A stretch of 64,000 nucleotides of DNA from Glandiceps talaboti (Eukaryota > Hemichordata > Enteropneusta > Spengelidae): the NCBI RefSeq assembly GCF_964340395.1, contig NC_135564.1, positions 23,219,387 to 23,283,386 of the forward strand, read 5' to 3'. Below, piece by piece: positions 1-10,071 of this stretch. A program made the position numbers and the translations under genes. The first letter of the stretch is position 1, and each line of letters opens with the position of its first letter. The notes under the pieces are model-generated. The model saw only the letters and a list, made by a program, of their open reading frames with translations, was not told the DNA's origin and made no database searches.

Positions 1-1499
1 AAATCCACACATACACATCGTCATATCATGTTATTAAATACCTTTTATTTTGAATGCATGTGTTGTAACTTGTATGTATTCATCAATACAACACACTAAA
101 ATTACATACTCTCCAATACACATTCCAAGACATACTGTGTTACATATTTACTGTAGTTCATTCTCGCAAACCAGAGCTGTTACTTCTTCCGCAAACTTAT
201 GTAATGGACGATGCCATAAAAGAGGCCGTGGTTTGCAACGCTAATTTAGTTATCAACTGGAGGTACGAAGTACTTCACACATGGTAGTTCCGATCGACGT
301 TTCACTATGTGATCATGGAGGCAGCCATATTTGTTTACATTCTCACTACTGTAAAAAACCTTGTGTCAGCATCATCAGGAACTTTACATCTGTCTTACAA
401 AACATATAAACATTCATATAAATGCAGTACTAAAGTTGATTTGTGTTGATCATGCGTGTAAAAGAAAAATAACCGATAGCATGGGTGATTGATGTTCTGA
501 CAATCGATCTCAATAGAGATGTTTCGGAGAAACTCGCGTGAGGTATATATTGTAGTAAAGAAACGATTCGTGGTTGCGATGGATGTGATGCAGATCGAAG
601 TTTTGTCTGCCTTAGAAAGCTACAAACTCCATTGTCGGACGAATCAAGTCTTTTGGGGATGAATAAAAGTCGCGTGAGATCGTCGCGTGAAAATGCTCGC
701 GTGAAAATGACATCACCAACGATGGAAAACCCCAGCATGCATTATCACTACGTACGTGTGTCGGCATGAGTGAAAGATACCGACTTTCTCATTGAACGAA
801 GTACATTGTCACTGTCATTGAGCAGTGATGGGTCCCAGGGAACCCACCGGTGAAAATTGAAGTGGGTCCCATTCAAATGCATTTGCATCCTGGATGCGGA
901 ATAATGCGTTAACGCGAACCCTGACAGGATTTCCGATCGTATCGCGATGTCATCGTACTACCCATTCTTGATGGGTTTGGGGTACCTCTGAACATTTCTT
1001 GGGTCTTGAAGGCGTCGTAATTAACTAATGTTGGAGTTAGCAAATGTCAGATTTTTTGGCAGCTAAGGCGTAATTTAGCAAAAAATCCACCCAACTTTGT
1101 GATTCAAATCTAAGAGATCTCGAACAAATTTGGTTAGGTTGAGTTGTAATACTGTCCGAAGTGTGGGTATATTTATTTAATTGTTTAATTTGAATCAAAA
1201 TGTCACAAAAGACAGGATTTCTAATCGTATGACATGATCATAATCATATATTCAATCATAGACAGTATGAATTGAGGGCGCTGTTCCCGAACGTATAGGG
1301 TCGTCAATTCATCTCTACAACTTGCTGATTTTATTCAAACACCAAGCCATTACAAATCTTCATCTCGAAACATCCTTCTTATGATGTCGTAAACCGACTG
1401 AACTGTATTGTCGTGTATTTATCATTTCTCCAAAGAATTAAAACGAACTTTTCATTTGACTGAACACAGCCAGGGACATTTCATTTCAACCCTTTGTCT
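1..1499. other. Left flank, no gene recognised
   Basis: The sequence is of mixed composition with only short open frames and no protein similarity that I recognise. A short stretch near 207-235 (ACGATGCC, then GAGGCC, then GTGGTTT) recurs at about 33772-33795, which suggests a dispersed repeat. The right part may be the 5' leader of the LINE that begins near 1500. Confidence 0.35.
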
Positions 1500-2460
1500 T
1501 ATTGCACATTAATGCTAATGAGACTATGCCTAAATGTAATGATTGTGTTGAAACCAAAGGTGTTAAGTTAACTTTACGTAAGGGGACTTATTTCTCTGCG
1601 ACAACTGCAAAGAAAAACAGTTCCCTTCAACCTCAAAACCAAAAAGACAGAACGAGAACGAGAAAATCTGACGAAAACTTCGAAGAGGGAAATAGAAAGT
1701 ACCATGGTGGATCAAAAAGTGAACGACATCAACAGAAAGTTGGAATGCTTGCCATCTGTCGTAAATGACATTCATGACATCAAGCAATCTTAAACTGCCA
1801 GCATCACATCACTTGAGTTTTTCAACACACTGGTCGAAGAAATGCGATTGATCAGATTGATCAACTGCAGATTGATCAACTGCAGCATGACAACAAACAC
1901 CTACTACAACAAAATGAGGAATGAACACAACGGATAACAGCAATGGAGAATACTCAAGAAGACCAAAACCGATATAGTAGAAGAGAAAACGTCGAAATCT
2001 ATGGAATTTCCAGAGACTCCGAAAGAAAAGAACAATGACATAACGCTAGCTGTGGTAAAAATCATTAACACTGAAATAACAATTAATGATATTGAAGTGA
2101 CACATAGAATTGGAAAGCAACTAGAAAGGGGAGGCAAGACGACCTATCACCCAATCATAGTGAAATTCGAAAAGTAGAAGAACTCGCAATACAGTGTACA
2201 GAGGAAGAAAGAAGATGAAGAATACTACAATGGACAAACTGGGTTACAGAGAGAAGAACAACATTTATATCAACGAAAACCTGACAGCATTCAAACGGCA
2301 ATTAATGAAGAAAACTAACGAGAAAAGGAAGGCTCTACACTACAACACTACAAATATCTGTGAACATACAACGGTAATATCTTTGTCAAAAAAGAACAAC
2401 AAGCACCATCTGTCATTGTTCGTAATGAGACTGATCTGTTGAAAATCAAGTAAATGAACA
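1500..2460 (+). pseudogene. LINE ORF1 remnant (frameshifted)
   Basis: This is a broken ORF1 of a non-LTR retrotransposon, the nucleic-acid-binding protein usually encoded ahead of ORF2. Fragments in different frames line up in order. Around 1502-1768 a start contains a CNDCVE cysteine pair. Around 1975-2020 comes RRENVEIYGI, typical of the start of an ORF1 RRM-like domain. Around 2070-2175 comes NDIEVTHRIGKQ followed by PIIVKFEK, typical of that domain's end. Around 2194-2440 lies a basic C-terminal tail. Several frameshifts and stops separate these pieces, so no intact protein is possible. ORF2 pieces follow directly on the same strand, which supports the assignment. The clade is uncertain; CR1/L2-like elements of the Jockey group carry similar ORF1 proteins. 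Confidence 0.65.
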
Positions 2461-2496
2461 TGAGATGATCTCTTTTGAACTACTCTGACACTTTCC

Positions 2497-4870
2497 ATGC
2501 AGTTACCAGAGACAAATCTTTTTCATGTTTCTACAGGTACTTTTTCAATTTCCGATTTCAATGATACTTTTTTGAATAGCGACAGTGCACTCTCTATATC
2601 CCATATAAATATAAGATCTCTTAAGAAAAATTTTGAAGAATTGAAATTAGTTTTAGAAGACTGCATTAAAAACAAGTTCAAATTCATTGCATTACCAGAA
2701 ATGTGGCAAATACAGAACAAAGATATACTTAGTATGAATGATTACACATTAGAAACAAAATGCAGAGATTATGGTAGAGGAGGTGGTGGGGTAGGAGTAT
2801 ATGTGCACGCCTCTATGCAATATGCTGTCAAAAATGATACATGTATTTCTGTTCCTAGTGAAGAATCACTGTGGGTAGAAAGGTAAAAACCACATTCTTG
2901 ATATCATTTATTGGCCACCTAGTGAAGATGAAATGACATTCATGGTTTAGAAAATACTTTTATGTCTATCAATACTAAATATCATGGTTGTGTTTTAGTC
3001 GGCGACTTTAACATTAATGTCAGTAAGTTTTCTAATATGTCCAATAAATTGTTAGATAATCTTTCCTGTCTAAACTTTGTACAAGTGATAAATGATCCGA
3101 CTTGTGTAACTAGAACTTTGCAAACCATTATAGATCATATTTATACAAACTGTTGTGATAAATATGTAGAATCTGGTGTTATTCTTGCCGATATTTCTGA
3201 TCATTTACCAGTGTTTGTATTTTTGTATCCAAAGGTCATACAGAAATTCATTACAAGGTGTCTGATATGGTAGAATGTTTTAACGACTTTTTTGTCAATG
3301 AAGGTGCAAACCTTGCCCATAGAATTGACAATTCAACGGCATCTTTAAAAGATTTTAAAGCATATTTGAAGAGTCCAAACCAACATTCATTTTTTCTCCA
3401 CCCGGTAATGGCGAATAATGTCAAAGAAGTTATAGCACCCCTTGATATTGGAAAGGCCACAGGGCATGACACTTTAAATGTGAGACTGGTTAAAGACGCA
3501 GTAGACAAAATTTTGAAACCACTAAGTTATATTATAAATTTATCATTTTTAAAGGGAGAGTTCCCTGAAGATTTAAAAATAGCAAGGGTCATACCTATAT
3601 ACAAAAAAAGCAATACTGAAAACATGGGAAACTATAGGCCGGTATCAATATTACCAGTGTTGAGCAAAGTTTTTGAAAAAATTGTCAACAAGCAAATTAT
3701 AAATTTCCTGGATAACTTCAATATACTTTATAATCATCAGTATGGCTTTAGAAAATGGTACAGCGCAAAACTTTCATTAATTCATCTTTCTCAATACCTA
3801 CTTGAAGAAATTGATAAAGGGATCGAATCCAACTCTAGGTCTATTTATAGATTTTTCCAAAGCTTTTGATACGATAAATCACAATATCTTGCTTGCGAAA
3901 TTGGAATACTATGGAATCAGAGGGTTGTCACTACAATGAATGCAAAACTATCTTTCATCTAGAGGACAGTTTGATGACATCAATGGTGTTAAGTCACAGA
4001 AAAGGAGTACAGTTTGTGGTGTCCCACAAGGCTCAATTTTAGGCCCAACATTATTTTTAATTTACATAAATGATATCCCGTCATCATCAAATGTTTTTGA
4101 TTTTCGATTATATGCAGACGATTCTAATTTATTCCATACCATTAGAAATAGAACCAATGTGATTGATCTAAATGGAGTAAATGATGATTTTCAAAATGTA
4201 GTCGACTGGTGTGATGCCAACAGACTGACTAACAATGCAACAAAGACAAATTTTACAATAGTGAAAAGTAACAGAAAAAATATAGAGTGTACTGGATCAC
4301 TTCTTTTGAAGGACAATGTCATCAGCAGCGCTGATAATGTGACTTTCGTTGGTGTGGTTTTGGACAGTAATCTTTCCTGGAAGCAACATATTGCAGAGGT
4401 GCGGACAAAAATTAGTAGATGTACAGGTGTATTTCTAAAACTACGTCATACGGTGCCACAATATACTCTTGTTCTCTTATATAACACCTTTGTACTTCCT
4501 CATATTACATACTGTGTGAAGGTATGGGCAACACCTATCCTACATATTTAAATGACATTATTCTGATTCAAAAGAAGTTGGTTCACATCATGACCTTTAG
4601 CAGCTGAACAGCACATACTCCACCACTCTTTAGAAAACTTGGTATTTTAGACATATATAAACAACATAAAGTACAACTTGCAGTTTTTGTACATGACACC
4701 TTGCATTGTAGACTGCTGAGTACATTTCGTAACTTTTTCACATCCATCGCTCATAATCGTGGTACACGCCAAAGTATTAGGAAAGATTTAGCAATACCAA
4801 GAATCAAACACTAAGCAGGTCAATTCATAGTAAAATACGCTGCCACTAAGGTCTGTATTAGCATTCCCGA
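2497..4870 (+). pseudogene. LINE ORF2 remnant: AP endonuclease plus reverse transcriptase
   Basis: This is a decayed ORF2 of a non-LTR retrotransposon. In order it shows an endonuclease start (SHINIRSL, IALPEMW in place of the usual ETW, 2497-2883), then GDFNIN near 3001 and SDHLPVF near 3199. The reverse transcriptase follows: VIPIYKKS and NYRPVSILPVLSKVFEK (3258-3830), GLFIDFSKAFDTINHN (near 3838-3885), GVPQGSILGP (near 4018) and the catalytic YADD at 4111-4122. The C-terminal part (FVLPHITYC; LGILDIYKQHKVQLAVF near 4639) follows. There are frameshifts near 2883 and 3830, a TGA at 3937-3939 where Trp is expected, and an apparent deletion between the endonuclease and the reverse transcriptase. 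The element is inactive. It resembles CR1/L2-like members of the Jockey group; the clade is inferred by eye. Confidence 0.85.
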
Positions 4871-5329
4871 CTCAATCGGGAATACAACATGTTGAAGCCA
4901 TTTTAAACAGCTATGCATAGATCATCTTCAGTTCAACGAATAATCAATCTTATTATCTATATCTTTCTGCATCTCAACTTTCATCACTCGGTGTCACACT
5001 TGTTTTTGTCTTTTTCAGCTTTTAATGAATGTGTTTCCCTCAATTTGTTTGTTACACCTGTAAAGTTCAGTGTTAAACATTTTTGAACTTCTTGAGAGAA
5101 GGCTTGTAAATATTGAACCCCAGTAATGAAGAAATCCATTGTACATTTATTTTCAGAAAATACAAACAGTTTGCCCAGATATATTTGTTGAATTTTGTTA
5201 GATACTTAAATAAGCGGGAACGGACTTGACTAGTTGCCAGGCAACTAATTTCCATTTTCCCCGTTTTCCCATCTTGTTGAAATAAGTATGAATTTTCTTA
5301 TGTATTTGTATCTTAATATAATGCCTTTT
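4871..5329. other. Intergenic sequence, nothing recognised
   Basis: This is AT-rich sequence downstream of the LINE. The LINE 3' end lies somewhere in 4815-4900 and no poly(A) or target-site duplication could be fixed. No coding or RNA feature is seen. Confidence 0.3.
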
Positions 5330-5850
5330 TAGTCCCCGCTGGACAAAGTCTGTGACAGGGACTTATGGATTGGGTGCATGCGTCCGTGCGTGAGTCCGTC
5401 CGTCCGTCCGTCCAGAGCTGTTTCTTGGAGATGCCTGGACCGATTTTTTTCAAACTTGGTACAGGGGCAACATACAATGGCATACATATGCACATCAATT
5501 TGTTTCATGATACGATCCAATATGGCCACCTAGCAGCCATTTTGTTTGCAAATTTTCCCTGTCCAAAGCCATAACTCAGACATGCTTGAACAGCTCTCAT
5601 TCAAAGTTGGTATTAGGACAGTGTTCTATGACATACATGTGCATATTCATTGTTGTCATGGTACAATCCAATATGGCCGCCTGGCAGCCATTTTGTTTGC
5701 GAATTTTCCATGTCCAAAGCCATAACTCAGACATGCTTGAACAGATCTCATTCAAAGTTGGTATTAGGACAGTATATGGCTGCCTAGCATTATTATTATG
5801 ATTTCTCAGATTCAACAAGTCATTGAGAATGACATAGTCCCCGCTATGAT
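5330..5850 (+). repeat. Dispersed repeat family B (AGTCCCCGC termini), copy 1
   Basis: The copy begins with TAGTCCCCGCTGGAC, then GGGACTTATGGATTGGGT, a (GTCC)n tract, and a conserved block (GATGCCTGGACCGATTTTTT, TTGGTACAGGGGCAACATAC). It continues with internal units of about 150 bp containing AACTCAGACATGCTTGAACA and ATGGCCGCCTGGCAGCCATT. Other copies lie at 10072-12470 and 50675-51585. No coding capacity is seen, so this is probably a non-autonomous element. Confidence 0.75.
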
Positions 5851-6240
5851 TGGGTGTTAACGAACTGGCAGTTTATGTTGCCATTTTCTTGATATCACTA
5901 CTGTGATCACGCAACAACACTTGTGAACCTAAATCAAACAGACTTAGATATGTTGTGTCTGCTCGTTGGACATGGAACATGCCTACTCATGTTGTGTCTC
6001 CTCGTTGGACATCTGACATGCCTACTCTTCAAGATGACATGATGGAATAAACCATTCAACAATAAAGTATGGGTCGGGTACAGGGGGGGGGGGGGATGGT
6101 TCAACCTGTTCAAGCATGTCTGAGTTATGGCTTTGGACATGTAAACTGCGCCAACAAAATCGCTGCCAGGCAGCCATATCGGATTGTATCATGACAAAAA
6201 TGGATATGCACATGTATGTCATAGATCTTTCCAAAATCTT
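5823..6240 (-). repeat. Dispersed repeat family B, inverted partial copy
   Basis: The 3' end of family B is present here in reverse orientation. GACATAGTCCCCGCTATGAT at 5831 is the reverse complement of the terminal block at 51542-51562. The poly(G) run at 6083-6096, followed by the reverse complement of AACTCAGACATGCTTGAACA, matches the poly(C) junction at 51344-51362. It abuts copy 1 head to head. Confidence 0.7.
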
Positions 6241-6289
6241 CCGGTCCAGCCTGAAGATTTAGCAGTCTCGGTCCACTGGGCCGGCGTTA

Positions 6290-6785
6290 ATGTTTGAGCC
6301 CTGCTTGATGATCCCATCAGTGATATGCAAATTAGGGCTAAAATGTGTCTTTTGGGTTAAAAATTAATAATTCCAAAACTAATAAGCAGATTGGGCTGAA
6401 ATTTTATAGGAGCATTCTTAGGGGTATTATAGAAGGGTAGACAAGGGAATAAAGATTCCGAAAATGTATGCAAATATGCCCAGCAACAAGACCACCCCCA
6501 TAGAACAGCCAAATGAGGGTGTATTTCATTAAAATAATGACAGCGAGTAGTAGGCAAGTAAAACAACATTCTAAAAATGTATGCTAATATACCTAGCAAC
6601 AAGACCATGCCCATAGCAATAGCCAAATAGTGGTGTATATTTCAAAGGTAACAAAAGGCATGGGTAGGTATGTGAATAAAAATTTCGAATATGTAAGCAA
6701 ATATGCCGGGCAACAAGACCATGCCCATAGCAACAGTCAAATACAGTTGTGCTACAATGGCATTGGCGCTATTTTTTAACTCAAT
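6290..6785 (+). repeat. Dispersed repeat family A, 3' part
   Basis: Units of about 110 bp carry GCAACAAGACCATGCCCATA, GCAACAGCCAAATGA and ATGTATGCAAATATG. The copy ends in ACAGTTGTGCTACAATGGCA then TTGGCGCTATTTTTT. Equivalent ends occur at about 13320-13350, 26495-26530 and 38808-38842. This end lies only about 45 bp before the first recognised exon. Confidence 0.7.
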
Positions 6786-6828
6786 TTATGACACAAGCTT
6801 GTTTATTTTTTGTGTGTTCTCTTTATAG

Positions 6829-6959
6829 GGTGGCTCATTTGTTGGTCAGCTGACAACTGTTGGAAAAGAACAAATGCATGAACTTGGCAAAATGTACAAG
6901 ACCGTCTATGTTGATGAACTAAAGTATTTGAATCCATCCTTCAGTCCAGATCATATTTA
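6829..6959 (+). CDS. ACP6: Histidine acid phosphatase (ACP6-like), internal exon
   Basis: This is an internal exon of a histidine acid phosphatase resembling lysophosphatidic acid phosphatase type 6, an enzyme of lipid phosphate hydrolysis that is mitochondrial in vertebrates. It starts after the acceptor TTATAG and ends before GTAAGT at 6960. It encodes 43 codons plus TA: GGSFVGQLTTVGKEQM, then HELGKMYKTVYVDELKYL, then NPSFSPDHI. The GQLTxxG block is the family segment that follows the RHG catalytic motif, which should lie in an exon upstream of this window. The terminal TA joins with C of the next exon at 13436 to make Tyr; read alone it appears to run into a false TAG stop. The family match is from memory of conserved motifs; subfamily assignment to ACP6 rests on the combined exons. 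Confidence 0.85.
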
Positions 6960-7189
6960 GTAAGTACAATTTGTTGTTGCTTCTGTTGTTGCCAGTTCTC
7001 TCAGAATATCAACAAATAAAAGGATGATATTGGGGTAAAGATATTGTCTGGAGAGTAATACTTAAGATGTAGTTGTAGAAATATGAGGGGGAGGGAGGTC
7101 AAAGTAAAAAATGGGGGGAGGGGGGGGGGTCAAAGTGAAACAGGAAAGGTGGCAAGAAAGTGATTGGGCATTAAATAATCATGGTCAAG
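6960..7189. other. Start of ACP6-like intron 1
   Basis: The donor GTAAGT at 6960 is followed by intron sequence that turns G-rich (runs of G near 7087-7130) just before the minisatellite. Intron 1 runs to 13435 and is 6,476 bp long. Confidence 0.6.
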
Positions 7190-9335
7190 TCGATGCTGTT
7201 TATACCACAGTCTGGGTTACGAATACTAGGCCTATTTGTAGCACAGTCTGGGTTATGAATACCAGACCTATTTGTACCACAGTCTGGGTAAGTAGACCTA
7301 TTTGTACCACAGTCTTGGTAAGTAGACCTATTTGTACCACAGTCTGGGTAAGTAGAACTATTTGTACCACAGTCTGGGTTATGAATACTAGACCTATTTG
7401 TACCACAGTCTGGGTTATGAATACTAGACCTATTTGTACCACAGTCTGGGTTATGAATACTAGACCTATTTGTACCACAGTCTTGGTAAGTAGACTTATT
7501 TGTACCATAGTCTTGGTAAGTAGACCTATTTGTACCACAGACTGGGTTATGAATACTAGACCTATTTGTACCACAGTCTTGGTAAGTAGACTTATTTGTA
7601 CCATAGTCTGGGTAAGTAGACCTATTTGTACCACAGTCTGGGTTATGAATACTTGACCTATTTGTACCACAGTCTGGGTAAGTAGACCTATTTGTACCAC
7701 AGTCTGGGTTATGAATACCAGACCTATTTGTACCACAGTCTGGGTAAGTAGACCTATTTGTACCACAGTCTGGGTTATGAATACCAGACCTATTTGTACC
7801 ACAGTCTGGGTAAGTAGACCTATTTGTACCACAGTCTTGGTAAGTAGACCTATTTGTACCACAGTCTGGGTAAGTAGACCTATTTGTACCACAGTCTGGG
7901 TTATGAATACTTGACCTATTTGTACCACAGTCTTGGTAAGTAGACCTATTTGTACCACAGTCTGGGTAAGTAGACCTATTTGTACCACAGTCTTGGTAAG
8001 TAGACCTATTTGTACCACAGTCTGGGTTATGAATACTAGACCTATTTGTACCACAGTCTGGGTAAGTAGACCTATTTGTACCACAGTCTGGGTAAGTAGA
8101 CCTATTTGTACCACAGTCTGGGTAAGTAGACCTATTTGTACCACAGTCTGGGTTATGAATACTAGACCTATTTGTACCACAATCTGGGTAAGTAGACCTA
8201 TTTGTACCACAGTCTGGGTTATGAATACCAGACCTATTTGTACCACAGTCTGGGTAAGTAGACCTATTTGTACCACAGTCTTGGTAAGTAGACCTATTTG
8301 TACCACAGTCTGGGTTATGAATACTAGACCTATTTGTACCACAGTCTGGGTAAGTAGACCTATTTGTACCACAGTCTGGGTAAGTAGACCTATTTGTACC
8401 ACAGTCTGGGTAAGTAGACTTATTTGTACCACAGTCTGGGTTATGAATACTAGACCTATTTGTACCACAATCTGGGTAAGTAGACCTATTTGTACCACAG
8501 TCTTGGTAAGTAGACCTATTTGTACCACAGTCTGGGTTATGAATACTAGACCTATTTGTACCACAGTCTTGGTAAGTAGACCTATTTGTACCACAGTCTG
8601 GGTAAGTAGACCTATTTGTACCACAGTCTGGGTAAGTAGAGCTATTTGTACCACAGTCTAGGTAAGTAGACCTATTTGTACCGCAGTCTGGGTTATGAAT
8701 ACTAGACCTATTTGTACCACAGTCTGGGTATAAGTAGACCTATTTGTACCACAGTCTGGGTTATGAATACTAGACCTATTTGTACCACAGTCTGGATAAG
8801 TAGACCTATTTGTACCACAGTCTGGGTAAGTAGACCTATTTGTACCACAGTCTGGGTTATGAATACTAGACCTATTTGTACCACAGTCTGGGTAAGTAGA
8901 CCTATTTGTACCACAGTCTTGGTAAGTAGACCTATTTGTACCACAGTCTGGGTTATGAATACTAGACCTATTTGTACCACAGTCTGGGTAAGTAGACCTA
9001 TTTGTACCACAGTCTGGGTTATGAATACTAGACCTATTTGTACCACAGTCTGGGTAAGTAGACCTATTTGTACCACAGTCTTGGTAAGTAGACCTATTTG
9101 TACCACAGTCTGGGTTATGAATACTAGACCTATTTGTACCACAGTCTGGGTTATGAATACTATACCTATTTGTACCACAGTCTGGGTTATGAATACCAGA
9201 CCTATTTGTACCACAGTCTGGGTAAGTAGACCTATTTGTACCACAGTCTGGGTAAGTAGACCTATTTGTACCACAGTCTGGGTTATGAATACTAGACCTA
9301 TTTGTACCACAGTCTGGGTTATGAGTCCTTTGATG
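7190..9335. repeat. Minisatellite with 30-bp and 36-bp units
   Basis: This tandem array of about 65-70 units lies in intron 1. The common core is GACCTATTTGTACCACAGTC. A 30-bp unit continues TGGGTAAGTA; a 36-bp unit continues TGGGTTATGAATACTA. The two types are interspersed irregularly. Both lengths are multiples of three and the core lacks stops in several frames, so long open frames arise on both strands (for example 7200-8654 on the minus strand). These frames are a consequence of the repeat and not evidence of a gene. Confidence 0.95.
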
Positions 9336-9599
9336 CCAAAACGAGTCTCCAGCATTTCAAATAGAATGGTATGATAAATATGGTATCAAATCCAAAAGAG
9401 CGAAAATTACTTCTGAATATTGATCTGTCGAAAGCATGATGTCATTCTGCACTTTTAACAAAGCTGTTTCTGTGCTATGGAATTTTCAATAGGCTGATTG
9501 AAATTTGCAATACAACTGAGAGCTCGATAAATGGTTATCGTATTGTTGAAAATACAATCTTCTCAATGACTTTACTGAGGAATGACAGATTTGATACCG
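9336..9599. other. Intron 1 sequence, nothing recognised
   Basis: This is unique-looking AT-rich sequence between the minisatellite and a fragment of dispersed repeat. No gene or RNA is seen. Confidence 0.4.
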
Positions 9600-10065
9600 G
9601 GCAAAACGTCTGGGCAGATTGGTCTGAAATTTGGCGGGAACGTTCTTTAAGGGATGTAAAGTAAGATTTGTTCATGCCATGATAATGCTATAAAAATATG
9701 CAAATTAGGGCTAAAAATGTGGGTTTTTTTAGTCAAAAGTCTATAATTCCAAAAGTACTTTGTTAATTTGGCTGAAGTTTCACAGGGATGTTTCTGATGA
9801 TGCACGGATCAAGTGATATCAATTACAAGATGATCCCTTCAGCAATACGCAAAAAATCCCTGTGATTAATGGTGTGAAACAGGGCTTCGACTCGGCCCAC
9901 AAATGAAAGGTTCTTCAACTTCTATTGTATTGATGCAATAAAACCATTAAATCTTTTATAATACCCCTAAGAATGCTCCTATACTTCACATGTCAATGCC
10001 AATGGCATGAAAATTACCCTCAGTTTGAGGTTGCTTGGAAACACTGCTTTTACTATTAGCACTGC
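9600..10065 (+). repeat. Dispersed repeat family A, 5' portion fragment
   Basis: It contains the family A block GGGCAGATTGGTCTGAAATT, then ATATGCAAATTAGGGCTAAA. The same block recurs near 12570, 22370 and, in part, 6310. It ends near TGAGGTTGCTTGGAAACACT, which is also found at about 15321. Confidence 0.6.
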
Positions 10066-10071
10066 TTAATT

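Noticed and set aside
5365-5574. Small frames in family B repeats (also at 10115-10643 and 50896-51388)
   Set aside because: They recur wherever the repeat recurs, differ by frameshifts between copies, and show no protein similarity.
7200-8654. A 484-codon open frame with a short repeated motif
   Set aside because: It is a translation of the 30/36-bp minisatellite. Equally open frames exist on the other strand, unit lengths are multiples of three, and codon order simply follows the repeat.
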